IMG/VR virus record: IMGVR_UViG_3300010970_000034 | Span: 1-33,963 of that record | Length of the DNA: 33,963 nucleotides | Origin: a virus | Reading direction: 5' to 3' (one strand) | Shown: piece after piece, positions 1 through 5,268 of the stretch | How positions within the stretch are numbered: position 1 is the first letter of the stretch | How the letters are laid out: each line of letters starts with the position of its first letter | Program-made: the position numbers and the translations under genes | Notes under the pieces: generated by a model | Told to the model about the DNA's origin: nothing | What the model saw: only the letters and a program-made list of their open reading frames with translations | The model's database searches: none

Positions 1-455
1 TAACTTACTGCTGATGCCATTTGAGCCACGATGTTGTCTAACTCAATACCTTTGGGTTTCTCAATGGCTTTAACTGGCGGTGCTTTTACGGCAGCTGTGC
101 CATCGTCATCCTCGCTTGCAATGCCGAGTGCTGCTTGCAGACCGTAGCGTTTGCCGTAAGTAATTGCCGATCCAAAACCTTGTGCGTCTTGTTTGGTTGC
201 GGGAATAAACAACGTGCCGCAGCTAAGTTGTTCGCCTGATTCATGGATAAGGACTGTTTCAACTGCTACGCCACTTTCAGCGGTATGCAACATCTGCACA
301 AAGGCTAAACCGTTAGCCGACAGAGCAGGCCGCACAGCGTCGATCACACTAGCTAGGCTAGAGTATGCAGATTTAAAGTGTGGGTTTTTACTATCTTTGG
401 CTGCGTGGGACATTGCCGCTTGAGCCTTGACTAATGCTTTTGCTAATTCATTCAT
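1..455 (-). CDS. erf: ERF-family single-strand annealing recombinase, left allele (3' truncated by window edge)
   Basis: Reading leftward from the ATG at 455-453 gives 151 residues with no stop before the window edge. The N-terminus starts MNELAKALVKAQAAM. It then shows SAYSSLASVIDAVRPALS, YGKRYGLQAALGIASEDDDG and a linker EKPKGIELD, all typical of phage ERF proteins, which anneal single strands during recombination. The leader matches the right-hand ERF gene (32929-33537) up to the start codon. The N-terminal domain is clearly different, and similarity resumes at KPKGIELD and MASAVS. This looks like an alternative allele of the same locus, not a second gene, because the same promoter and Cro-like gene lie upstream. 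Family assignment is strong; the C-terminus is missing. Confidence 0.85.
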   Translation of the reverse strand, partial: MNELAKALVKAQAAMSHAAKDSKNPHFKSAYSSLASVIDAVRPALSANGLAFVQMLHTAESGVAVETVLIHESGEQLSCGTLFIPATKQDAQGFGSAITYGKRYGLQAALGIASEDDDGTAAVKAPPVKAIEKPKGIELDNIVAQMASAVS

Positions 456-496
456 TTATGCACCTGTATGAAATCCTGACGGGTATGCCAGTAAGA

Positions 497-528
497 TAGA
501 TATTAAGCCAACTAAACAGATAAGTCAA
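497..528 (-). promoter_or_regulatory. Leftward early promoter for ERF with overlapping operator-like element
   Basis: On the minus strand, TTGACT (528-523), a 17-nt spacer and TAATAT (505-500) form a strong sigma70-type promoter about 40 nt upstream of the ERF start. The plus-strand sequence at 497-514, TAGATATTAAGCCAACTA, overlaps the -10. It shares its left arm and centre with elements at 1362-1379 and 31287-31304. A second inverted pair, CTGAC/GCCAG, lies at 476-491 in the early leader; it becomes perfect (CTGAC/GTCAG) in the right-hand copy. Confidence 0.75.
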
Positions 529-561
529 ACCATACAATAAACACCATGTTAAGATTGCTAC

Positions 562-777
562 ATGAATACAACAGAAATCATCCAAACATTAGGTGGCACA
601 TTTGCCGTAGCCAAGCTCTGCCGTGTCACGCCTTCAAGTGTTAGCCAATGGCGCAACAATGGTTTGCCTGGTGATAAGTTAGTGTTGCTGGCTGCCGAGC
701 TTGAAAAGAAATCAAACGGCAAGTGGTCAAGAAAAGAAATCCCCAACTGGCAACAAATCTGGCCTGAGTTGAATTAG
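562..777 (+). CDS. Cro/YdaS-like helix-turn-helix regulator
   Basis: 71 residues. A helix-turn-helix is visible at about residues 8-32 (GGTFAVAKLCRVTPSSVSQW), followed by a basic linker. The tail NWQQIWPEL resembles the IPxxWxxIWPEL ending of YdaS/Cro-type proteins. These bind operator DNA and act as Cro-like repressors or as the antitoxin-like half of YdaS/YdaT pairs. It is transcribed away from ERF, as cro genes usually are, and no CI-type repressor or YdaT partner was found. The likely target is the 18-bp element shared by the early promoters; that is inference. An identical gene lies in the right terminal repeat at 33644. Confidence 0.8.
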   Translation: MNTTEIIQTLGGTFAVAKLCRVTPSSVSQWRNNGLPGDKLVLLAAELEKKSNGKWSRKEIPNWQQIWPELN

Positions 778-849
778 ACTTATTAAGCCTTTAGCAAGCA
801 GAAACTCATCAATGATAAGGGTCGTGTTTCATCAGGTTAGCTTTAGACC

Positions 850-878
850 TTGACACATCGGAAAGACGGTGGCAGAAT
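850..878 (+). promoter_or_regulatory. Candidate rightward promoter ahead of structured RNA
   Basis: A perfect -35 TTGACA (850-855), a 17-nt spacer and CAGAAT (873-878; four of six matches to TATAAT). The predicted start, near 885, lies at the 5' side of the structured RNA. If exact, transcription would begin inside the first stem, so the true start may be a few bases earlier, or the RNA may be cut from a longer transcript. It lies 73 bp beyond the Cro/YdaS-like stop codon. Confidence 0.5.
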
Positions 879-880
879 CA

Positions 881-980
881 AGTTGTTGTCGTGAGAAACA
901 ACTAAGCCGTTTAAGTCTGTGTCTTGCCCCGAATTAGGGGTTCTCACCAAGATGCAGATTAAAGCGGCTTTTTGTTTTTT
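881..980 (+). ncRNA. Candidate structured RNA ending in an intrinsic terminator
   Basis: Seen directly: hairpin 1 pairs AGTTGTT (881-887) with AACAACT (897-903). A long hairpin 2 pairs 904-914 with 959-970 (11 bp, G964 bulged), then 916-925 with 949-958 (10 bp, two GU pairs), then CCCC 927-930 with GGGG 937-940. The outer stem is followed by TTTTTGTTTTTT, as in an intrinsic terminator. The loop of hairpin 1 (GTGAGAA, 891-897) is complementary over 7 nt to the unpaired TTCTCAC (941-947), which would make a pseudoknot-like contact. No open reading frame runs through it. I do not recognise the family. It could be a small RNA or an elaborate terminator or attenuator for transcripts leaving the Cro-like gene. 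Confidence 0.6.
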
Positions 981-1347
981 AAAGATAACTGTCAGGGCGC
1001 ATCAGCTAATAGAGTGACCACTCGTACCCAGAACAGGTCAGTTATACATTTGTTATATAGCTTTATCCCGTGTGACCCGCACGCCCCAGTAGAGAAATCG
1101 AACAGGATATAGACAGAGTTTGGAAACAAACTAAAACCATTTACTCTAGGTATTGATCTTCTACACCTGCAAGGACTGCTAGTGTTTTAGGGAATCTAGG
1201 GGTGGGGTGAGCCGCCTGCCATAAACCTAACAAGGTACAGGTCTGTCGTAAAGGATTTATCCTCAACTACTACGGTGGGTGGGTATAAGGGTAGGGGAAC
1301 TATATTTAAAATAAACAGAGTAAGGGTTATCACTTAGTTAATACTTC
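981..1347. other. Noncoding region between the structured RNA and the rightward operon
   Basis: No convincing ORF or tRNA is visible. The region holds a perfect palindrome GAGTGACCACTC (1012-1023), a 6-bp hairpin with a GAAA tetraloop (1117-1132), GGGGTGGGG (1199-1207), a palindrome AGGATTTATCCT (1252-1263), and a four-run G-quadruplex motif. AT-rich DNA (TATATTTAAAATAAA) follows. It may be a long structured 5' leader, a regulatory region or a replication origin; none of these is demonstrated. Confidence 0.45.
1277..1297 (+). other. G-quadruplex motif
   Basis: Four G-runs at 1277-1279, 1281-1283, 1289-1291 and 1294-1297 are separated by loops of 1, 5 and 2 nt, which satisfies the canonical G3N1-7 pattern. 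It sits directly before an AT-rich stretch and about 50 bp upstream of the rightward promoter. Its position suggests a regulatory or replication role, which is inference. Confidence 0.5.
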
Positions 1348-1379
1348 TTGATTGATTTGTTTAGATAGCTTAATGTATC
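1348..1379 (+). promoter_or_regulatory. Rightward early promoter with overlapping operator-like element
   Basis: TTGATT (1348-1353), a 17-nt spacer and TAATGT (1371-1376) lie just upstream of the gene starting at 1396. The element TAGATAGCTTAATGTATC (1362-1379) overlaps the -10 at the same phase as at the ERF promoter and at 31287-31304, which supports a shared regulator. Confidence 0.55.
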
Positions 1380-1395
1380 CTTTTAAAGGGAATAT

Positions 1396-1668
1396 ATGTC
1401 AACAGAACAAAAGATATTGCGGTATTGCATAGAGCCTAAAACAACAGTTGATATTGCTGATTATTGCGGTCTTGAAAAGATTAGCATCTACACTCAACTT
1501 GCCAAACTTCAGCGCAATAACAAGATTGAAAAACGTGGGGATGGTAGGCGTGGCTCACCATGTGTGTATGTCACTATTCGACAAGCACCAACTGCTACAG
1601 AATCTTCAGATAATTACGAAAACCTCGTTGTTAAACACGCTCACAACCCGTTTGGATTGCGTTTATGA
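1396..1668 (+). CDS. Small winged-helix DNA-binding protein
   Basis: 90 residues. Residues 3-60 read as a winged helix-turn-helix: STEQKILRYCIEP, then TVDIADYCGLEKISIYTQLAKLQ as recognition-helix region, then the wing IEKRGDGRRGSPCVYV. The start is supported by AAAGGGAATAT just upstream of the ATG. It is first in a rightward operon and overlaps the next gene by ATGA. It could regulate early or late transcription. The last 25 residues have no recognisable domain. Domain call is good; role is inference. Confidence 0.65.
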   Translation: MSTEQKILRYCIEPKTTVDIADYCGLEKISIYTQLAKLQRNNKIEKRGDGRRGSPCVYVTIRQAPTATESSDNYENLVVKHAHNPFGLRL

Positions 1669-1745
1669 ACGACGATATGTGCAAAGGGTTCTTTTGGGGT
1701 GTTTTGGCAATGGTGGTAATTTTGTCTTTAATGGGGAAAATATGA
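1665..1745 (+). CDS. 26-residue single-span membrane micropeptide
   Basis: The ATG at 1665 overlaps the stop of the winged-helix gene (ATGA), and its own TGA overlaps the ATG at 1742 of the next gene, so it fits the coupled-overlap pattern seen throughout this genome. The peptide starts MNDDMCKG, then has a hydrophobic span of about 15 residues (FFWGVLAMVVILSLM) and ends GKI. An acidic outer end and basic inner end suit a one-pass inner-membrane peptide. Function unknown. The double overlap is the main evidence that it is translated. Confidence 0.55.
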   Translation: MNDDMCKGFFWGVLAMVVILSLMGKI

Positions 1746-1954
1746 ACAAAGCCGACTATATCCATCTGTTTAAAGAGGCTTGTGGTGGTCGCTGCAATGC
1801 TGAATACAACCCTTGTGCGTATCGCCAGGCTGCTGACAATCTAGCTAAATTAAAGCCCACAGGATACATTGGTGATAAAGGTGTACTACTTAACGACACA
1901 ACGCATCCGCATCTGTATACCGCCCTCTACGCATTGGACAGAACACACAAATGA
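1742..1954 (+). CDS. Small early protein of unknown function (70 aa)
   Basis: Starts MNKADYIHLFKEACGGRCN, preceded by GGGGAAAAT as ribosome-binding site. A longer upstream extension is open in this frame but would overlap two other genes, so the 1742 start is preferred. It has clustered cysteines (CGGRC and CAYRQA) and a tail LYTALYALDRTHK. No family recognised. It overlaps both neighbours by ATGA. Confidence 0.6.
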   Translation: MNKADYIHLFKEACGGRCNAEYNPCAYRQAADNLAKLKPTGYIGDKGVLLNDTTHPHLYTALYALDRTHK

Positions 1955-2190
1955 ACCCACTTAGCCCAAAACAAATCCTGAGAAACCTTGAGAATGGGTT
2001 TTTTATGACTCACCAAGAGCAGACCGAGGCAGCGCAGCTGATACGCCAGTTGCAAGAATCTAACAAAGCATTAATGGAGGGAATGTTGCTAAACGCTGAA
2101 ACAATTGTCAGGTTGCGTCGAATGATTCAAACAGAAGTTGGTCTTGATCGTGCCACACAATTACTTGGGGACAACAATGACTTTATCTAA
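1951..2190 (+). CDS. Small helical early protein (79 aa)
   Basis: Starts MNPLSPKQILRNLENGFFM and is rich in Q, E and L, with a likely coiled coil over residues 20-60 (EQTEAAQLIRQLQES and following). No catalytic motif. It is coupled to the upstream gene by ATGA, and the next gene starts inside it. Probably cytoplasmic; function unknown. Confidence 0.6.
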   Translation: MNPLSPKQILRNLENGFFMTHQEQTEAAQLIRQLQESNKALMEGMLLNAETIVRLRRMIQTEVGLDRATQLLGDNNDFI

Positions 2191-2455
2191 TTTATACCTA
2201 GCCGCTGCTGACAAACTGCGCCATAAAGGTTTGTTGCCAGACTCCCGTGGCGCAATGCTTGCAATGTGTGCGTCAGAACTTGGCAACATCGCACCAACTG
2301 GTGAACGTGCTTTGCTCGAGAAATTCTTGACCCACATTGAAAAGAAGATTGATAAGTTCGACAGGCCGGCATACAGACTATCGCCAGCCATGCGTATAGC
2401 CGCTCAGAGAGCCGCAAAAGAGCAAACGGTACTCATGGGTGTGGGAGGCTGGTGA
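2177..2455 (+). CDS. Small early protein of unknown function (92 aa)
   Basis: The chosen start is the ATG at 2177 (MTLSNLYLAAADKLRHKG), preceded by TTGGGGAC; a start 39 nt earlier is open but lacks a ribosome-binding site. The protein is mostly helical with a basic second half (KKIDKFDRPAYRLSPAMRIA). No known domain recognised. It overlaps the 79-residue gene by 14 nt and the next gene by TGATG. Confidence 0.55.
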   Translation: MTLSNLYLAAADKLRHKGLLPDSRGAMLAMCASELGNIAPTGERALLEKFLTHIEKKIDKFDRPAYRLSPAMRIAAQRAAKEQTVLMGVGGW

Positions 2456-2664
2456 TGACGCTATGGGACTGGATGTTTGTGTTTTATTGCGCTGCCGCCG
2501 CCACCGTTAGCACACTCGTTTGGTATCGTTGGTCACGTTGCACCAAGTTTCCCAAAGAGTTTGTCTGTGATGGTTGCGGTCAGGTTTGTACAACGTTGCG
2601 TGACGGGCTTTGCGTGTACTGCGACAGGCACTTTAAGCCAACATCGCAGAAGCCTTTACCTTAA
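2455..2664 (+). CDS. Small membrane protein with zinc-ribbon-like tail
   Basis: 69 residues from the ATG at 2455 (TGATG overlap, GGGAGG just upstream). Residues 2-24 form a membrane span (LWDWMFVFYCAAAATVSTLVW). The remainder carries four cysteines as CDGCG and CVYCDRH, a likely metal-binding ribbon. It is last in the rightward operon, and its 3' end overlaps the convergent endolysin gene by 32 bp. Function unknown. Confidence 0.55.
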   Translation: MTLWDWMFVFYCAAAATVSTLVWYRWSRCTKFPKEFVCDGCGQVCTTLRDGLCVYCDRHFKPTSQKPLP

Positions 2665-3145
2665 CGTCAGCGACCCGATTTAGCCATCCTTTGCCAAACG
2701 TTGCAAAGGTAGTCAAAGACCGATAAAAGTCCTCTTTGGCTTGGCTAAATCGCTCAATCAACTCATTTGGGTCAACGGCCTGCACAGCTGCCATTGTCAT
2801 CGGGCCAAACCCACCGTCAGGCGTTACCCCAACTGCGGTTTGCAATGTCTTAATTGCTCTGCCTGCGCCAGCATTAACGGCAAAATCAAACATTAGGTAA
2901 TCCAAACCTACGGGCAGCTCGTCACCACGCACAGCGTCCCAATACTTCTTTTTATACATTGGCTCGACCTTTTCAGGCGTTAGACCACGCATTTCAGCCT
3001 CATCAGAGCCACGGCCCACCCAGTTTTCCCATGTTGCCTTGGTCACGCCTAAGTTAGTCATGCCGCCTGGGTCGCTTGGATGGTTTACAAACCCGCCTTC
3101 CGACTTCAACATCAATTTAAAAGAATTGTCCCAATTACTTAGCAT
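2633..3145 (-). CDS. Endolysin, GH108 muramidase with peptidoglycan-binding domain
   Basis: 170 residues. The N-terminal motif LKSEGGFVNHPSDPGGMTN matches the glycoside hydrolase 108 (ZliS-like) signature, with E16 the expected catalytic residue. The C-terminal half (LMFDFAVNAGAGRAIKTLQ then VTPDGGFGP) matches the peptidoglycan-binding type 3 domain. Such enzymes cut the N-acetylmuramic acid-N-acetylglucosamine bond after holins open the membrane. There is no signal peptide, so export should depend on a holin. The start overlaps the upstream 70-residue membrane gene by 11 nt. It closes the lysis cassette. Confidence 0.92.
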   Translation of the reverse strand: MLSNWDNSFKLMLKSEGGFVNHPSDPGGMTNLGVTKATWENWVGRGSDEAEMRGLTPEKVEPMYKKKYWDAVRGDELPVGLDYLMFDFAVNAGAGRAIKTLQTAVGVTPDGGFGPMTMAAVQAVDPNELIERFSQAKEDFYRSLTTFATFGKGWLNRVADVKVKASAMLA

Positions 3146-3347
3146 CGTCTTTTCCTATTTTTATGCCGGCAATCGTGCCTACAAAAGCCCCAACAATCAT
3201 ATTAAAGGCTGGGTTAATCAATTTAAAAATCTCATGGTTGTCTACTTTTTCGTCAAACAGACCGATTAGCACAACAACAACAGTAGACAACAACACAATA
3301 GCCAAAGAAATGCAGCAAATAATTGTTATTCGATCAGCCACTTTCAT
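3135..3347 (-). CDS. Two-span membrane protein, candidate holin
   Basis: 70 residues with hydrophobic spans at about 8-29 (IICCISLAIVLLSTVVVVLI) and 47-64 (FNMIVGAFVGTIAGIKI), joined by a short charged segment, and a charged end GKDDAK. This topology and the position directly upstream of the endolysin, coupled by overlaps to both neighbours, fit a class II holin. Two other small membrane genes in the cassette compete for that role. Confidence 0.6.
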   Translation of the reverse strand: MKVADRITIICCISLAIVLLSTVVVVLIGLFDEKVDNHEIFKLINPAFNMIVGAFVGTIAGIKIGKDDAK

Positions 3348-3757
3348 TTAGTCACGCTTTGAACCCATTTTTGCAACTCAGTTAACTGGAGGGTAGTTTG
3401 AGCGCAGCGTCTAATAAATCCTGTGTCGGGGGCGCAGACATTAGGACAGACGGAGGGCTTGGAAACGGAGGGCAAGTTACGGCTACTGGTATTTGGCTGC
3501 ATCCTGTCAACATAATAATTGTGAACAGCAGACAAACGAGCATCATATTCCGACTTGATAGATTCCGATAAATTCTCATGTTCTTTTACCTTTGCAGCGT
3601 TAATGGTTTCCTGTGCTTTACCCAATGCAGCAATCTCAGCCTGATACTTAACGAATTTCTTGTGTTCATGGCTATACCCCATAAAATACATAGCCGCACA
3701 AAGGGCTAGGATTGCAACAAGTTTCATCCACAAGGCACTAGGGAACAATGGAAACAT
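3344..3757 (-). CDS. Rz: Rz-like inner-membrane spanin
   Basis: 137 residues: an N-terminal membrane anchor (residues 11-28, MKLVAILALCAAMYFMGY), then a periplasmic coiled coil (HEHKKFVKYQAEIAALGKAQ through about residue 70). This is the plan of i-spanins, which join with an outer-membrane lipoprotein to fuse the envelope membranes at lysis. A lipoprotein gene is nested inside it in another frame, the lambda Rz/Rz1 arrangement. It overlaps upstream by TAATG and downstream by ATGA. Confidence 0.85.
   Translation of the reverse strand: MFPLFPSALWMKLVAILALCAAMYFMGYSHEHKKFVKYQAEIAALGKAQETINAAKVKEHENLSESIKSEYDARLSAVHNYYVDRMQPNTSSRNLPSVSKPSVCPNVCAPDTGFIRRCAQTTLQLTELQKWVQSVTK
3382..3579 (-). CDS. 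Rz1: Rz1-like outer-membrane spanin lipoprotein, nested in Rz
   Basis: 65 residues wholly inside the Rz gene in a different frame. It begins with a lipoprotein signal (LVCLLFTIIMLTGC); the lipobox LTGC puts the lipidated cysteine at residue 27, or about 15 if translation starts at the internal Met-Met. The mature part is short and proline-rich (CPPFPSPPSVLMSAPPTQ), as in o-spanins. Nested coding with Rz is the known arrangement in lambda-like lysis cassettes. Confidence 0.85.
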   Translation of the reverse strand: MRIYRNLSSRNMMLVCLLFTIIMLTGCSQIPVAVTCPPFPSPPSVLMSAPPTQDLLDAALKLPSS

Positions 3758-3948
3758 TATTTGCGCCAGTTGTCATCCATCGTTGCAAAGCCCATATACG
3801 AGCCTACAACGGCGCTGACAAAGATATAGAACGGCATGGCTATAGTGCCAAGGGTAGGGGACTCAGACACTAGGATAAGCAGGGGAAAGACCAAAGCAGC
3901 AAGCATAGACAGCCACGCCATTCTGCGTCGATTCCTCCAACGATCCAT
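3757..3948 (-). CDS. Two-span membrane protein, candidate holin
   Basis: 63 residues: a very basic N-terminus (MDRWRNRRRM), hydrophobic spans at about 11-28 (AWLSMLAALVFPLLILVS) and 35-55 (TIAMPFYIFVSAVVGSYMGF), and a charged tail. Size and topology suit a holin or holin-associated protein. It is tied to both neighbours by TAATG overlaps, between the coiled-coil membrane protein and Rz. Confidence 0.55.
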   Translation of the reverse strand: MDRWRNRRRMAWLSMLAALVFPLLILVSESPTLGTIAMPFYIFVSAVVGSYMGFATMDDNWRK

Positions 3949-4202
3949 TACTTGTCTACCTTGGACTCTAGCTTATCAAACAGACGATCAAGCAACATTT
4001 CAACACGATCAAAATGCTTGTCCATTTCTGATTTGAGCGTGTCCATTTCTGATTTCTTGACGTATACATCGCTCACATGAAGTTTAAGTGCTGCAATGTC
4101 GGCCTTTAATTCTTTCACAGAATCCCATAGTTGACGGCAAAACCATCCACCAATAGCCAATAAACCACCAGCGCCAAAATTAATGAAATTCTGCCAATCC
4201 AT
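3948..4202 (-). CDS. Membrane-anchored coiled-coil protein, lysis cassette
   Basis: 84 residues. One N-terminal span (residues 5-24, FINFGAGGLLAIGGWFCRQL) is followed by a long amphipathic helix with heptads (ELKADIAALKLHV, SEMDTLKSEMDKHF, LLDRLFDKLESK). The plan resembles XhlA-type haemolysin/holin accessory proteins. It is placed between the 203-residue membrane gene and the two-span gene. Holin or antiholin function is inference. Confidence 0.5.
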   Translation of the reverse strand: MDWQNFINFGAGGLLAIGGWFCRQLWDSVKELKADIAALKLHVSDVYVKKSEMDTLKSEMDKHFDRVEMLLDRLFDKLESKVDK

Positions 4203-4205
4203 GAA

Positions 4206-4817
4206 TTACTCCGGATATTTTTTAAATGGTGAACATTGAATAGCAACTAGCTTTTTACCATTAACGGTTTCACCTAACAACTTGTATCCAAAGATAATTT
4301 CTACGCATCGGTCTTTGTAAAAGTAAACTTGCGCCCGTAACAACCAGCCTATGTCACCATCGTCATTACACACTTTCCAAAAACTGCAAACATTCTTGCC
4401 AGACTTCCATTGATCGTCATTGTCTTTGGTATATAAAGCAAACGTGCCTTTGTCGGCATAGCCCCATTTAGCACCAAAGCCATACGCTGCATTGCGCCAC
4501 AACCAAAACACTCGACTAGCATAGCGTAGCCAGTAATGGCTGTCGTAATACGCCTGGTCATACTTGAGCTTTAATGGGCTTGGATAATCGCCGTACCACC
4601 ATTCATCTAGCGGTGCATCTGGTGACTGCCAAATACGCAAACTAGGAATAAGGAACTCACGCAACTTGCCAGGGTACAACGAGGGAAACCCTGTTGTTTC
4701 AGATTCCTCTGCGTGGACAATAAACAACGCTAAAAATGGCGCAAAAGGGAACGCTAAGATAGTCAATCCAATCAGGCCAACAGACTTAACAAACCATATT
4801 GCGACAGATTTAAGCAT
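4206..4817 (-). CDS. Membrane-anchored phage protein of unknown function
   Basis: 203 residues from the ATG at 4817; a TTG three codons earlier is less likely, because ATGCTTAA couples this gene to the small gene upstream. An N-terminal hydrophobic region (about 3-33) contains two close spans, then a soluble domain rich in W and Y (SLRIWQSPDAPLDEWWYGDY, YWLRYASRVFWLWRNAAYG). Similar proteins occur in many phages as conserved unknowns (possibly DUF7338). Its place beside the lysis genes suggests an envelope role, which is inference. Confidence 0.6.
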   Translation of the reverse strand: MLKSVAIWFVKSVGLIGLTILAFPFAPFLALFIVHAEESETTGFPSLYPGKLREFLIPSLRIWQSPDAPLDEWWYGDYPSPLKLKYDQAYYDSHYWLRYASRVFWLWRNAAYGFGAKWGYADKGTFALYTKDNDDQWKSGKNVCSFWKVCNDDGDIGWLLRAQVYFYKDRCVEIIFGYKLLGETVNGKKLVAIQCSPFKKYPE

Positions 4818-4950
4818 CAATATCAAAACCTTTTAAAAGTGCGTAGATCGCCCACGGAATAAGCCATAGACTACAAATCAGCACTACCGGCAAGAGAAAA
4901 ACTCCCGCAATAAAATTAATCAATTGCAATCCACGATGTAGTTGGTTCAT
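4810..4950 (-). CDS. 46-residue single-span membrane protein
   Basis: The ATG at 4950-4948 lies inside the end of the fibre-partner gene, and the TAA at 4812-4810 overlaps the next start (ATGCTTAA). The peptide begins MNQLHRGLQL, has one long hydrophobic stretch (about 11-39, including FIAGVFLLPVVLICSLWLIP) and ends LLKGFDIDA. It fills an otherwise empty 89-bp gap. Function unknown; it could belong to the lysis cassette. Confidence 0.55.
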   Translation of the reverse strand: MNQLHRGLQLINFIAGVFLLPVVLICSLWLIPWAIYALLKGFDIDA

Positions 4951-5260
4951 CCCAAGAATACAACTTACCGTCATCAGGAATTGCAATTGGCGCTTCCCAT
5001 AAATAATCAGAGCTTAAAACCCAACTTGGAAATGGTTGCGGTGCGTAAAACACATCTTTTTCAACGTCATAAGTAAAACCAATGCCGGCAAAATTGCCAC
5101 GCAAAGGAGTACCGCCTTTTGTATGCTTGTTCCCAATGGTGTTGTATGACGTTGCCAACCATGTACCAGGCGTTGTATCTACGAACGTGTCAAAAAACTC
5201 AGGTTCAGCAACAATGACTTGCGTAACTTTTCCATCTAATACTTTTGCAAAATGTCCCAT
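4916..5260 (-). CDS. Small virion-associated protein downstream of fibre
   Basis: 114 residues starting MGHFAKVLDGKVTQVIVAEP, with FDTFVDTTPGTWLATSYNT and LRGNFAGIGFTYDVEKDVFY. This architecture (a conserved beta-rich short protein with several W and the text NFAGIGFTYD) recurs in marine and freshwater phages next to tail fibres, where it is annotated as structural or fibre-associated. It directly follows the glycine-rich fibre. A role as fibre tip or chaperone is inference. Confidence 0.6.
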   Translation of the reverse strand: MGHFAKVLDGKVTQVIVAEPEFFDTFVDTTPGTWLATSYNTIGNKHTKGGTPLRGNFAGIGFTYDVEKDVFYAPQPFPSWVLSSDYLWEAPIAIPDDGKLYSWDEPTTSWIAID

Positions 5261-5268
5261 GATTTTCC

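Larger units (their letters stand above)
449..881. repeat. Terminal direct repeat, left copy
   Basis: This 433-bp stretch matches 33531-33963 at a constant offset of 33,082 with two transitions (470 G/A and 488 C/T). It spans the ERF leader and promoter, the Cro/YdaS-like gene and a TTGACA promoter, and is cut off by the window end inside the first hairpin of the candidate RNA. It is best explained as the overlap of a circular or terminally redundant phage genome, with the mismatches and the different ERF alleles coming from two strains. Confidence 0.9.

Noticed and set aside
778-1395. Possible tRNA genes in the noncoding region
   Set aside because: No cloverleaf with acceptor, D, anticodon and T arms could be built; only isolated hairpins were found.
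1448-1741. Extended reading frame upstream of the 70-residue gene
   Set aside because: It would overlap two other coupled genes; the ATG at 1742 has a ribosome site and ATGA coupling.
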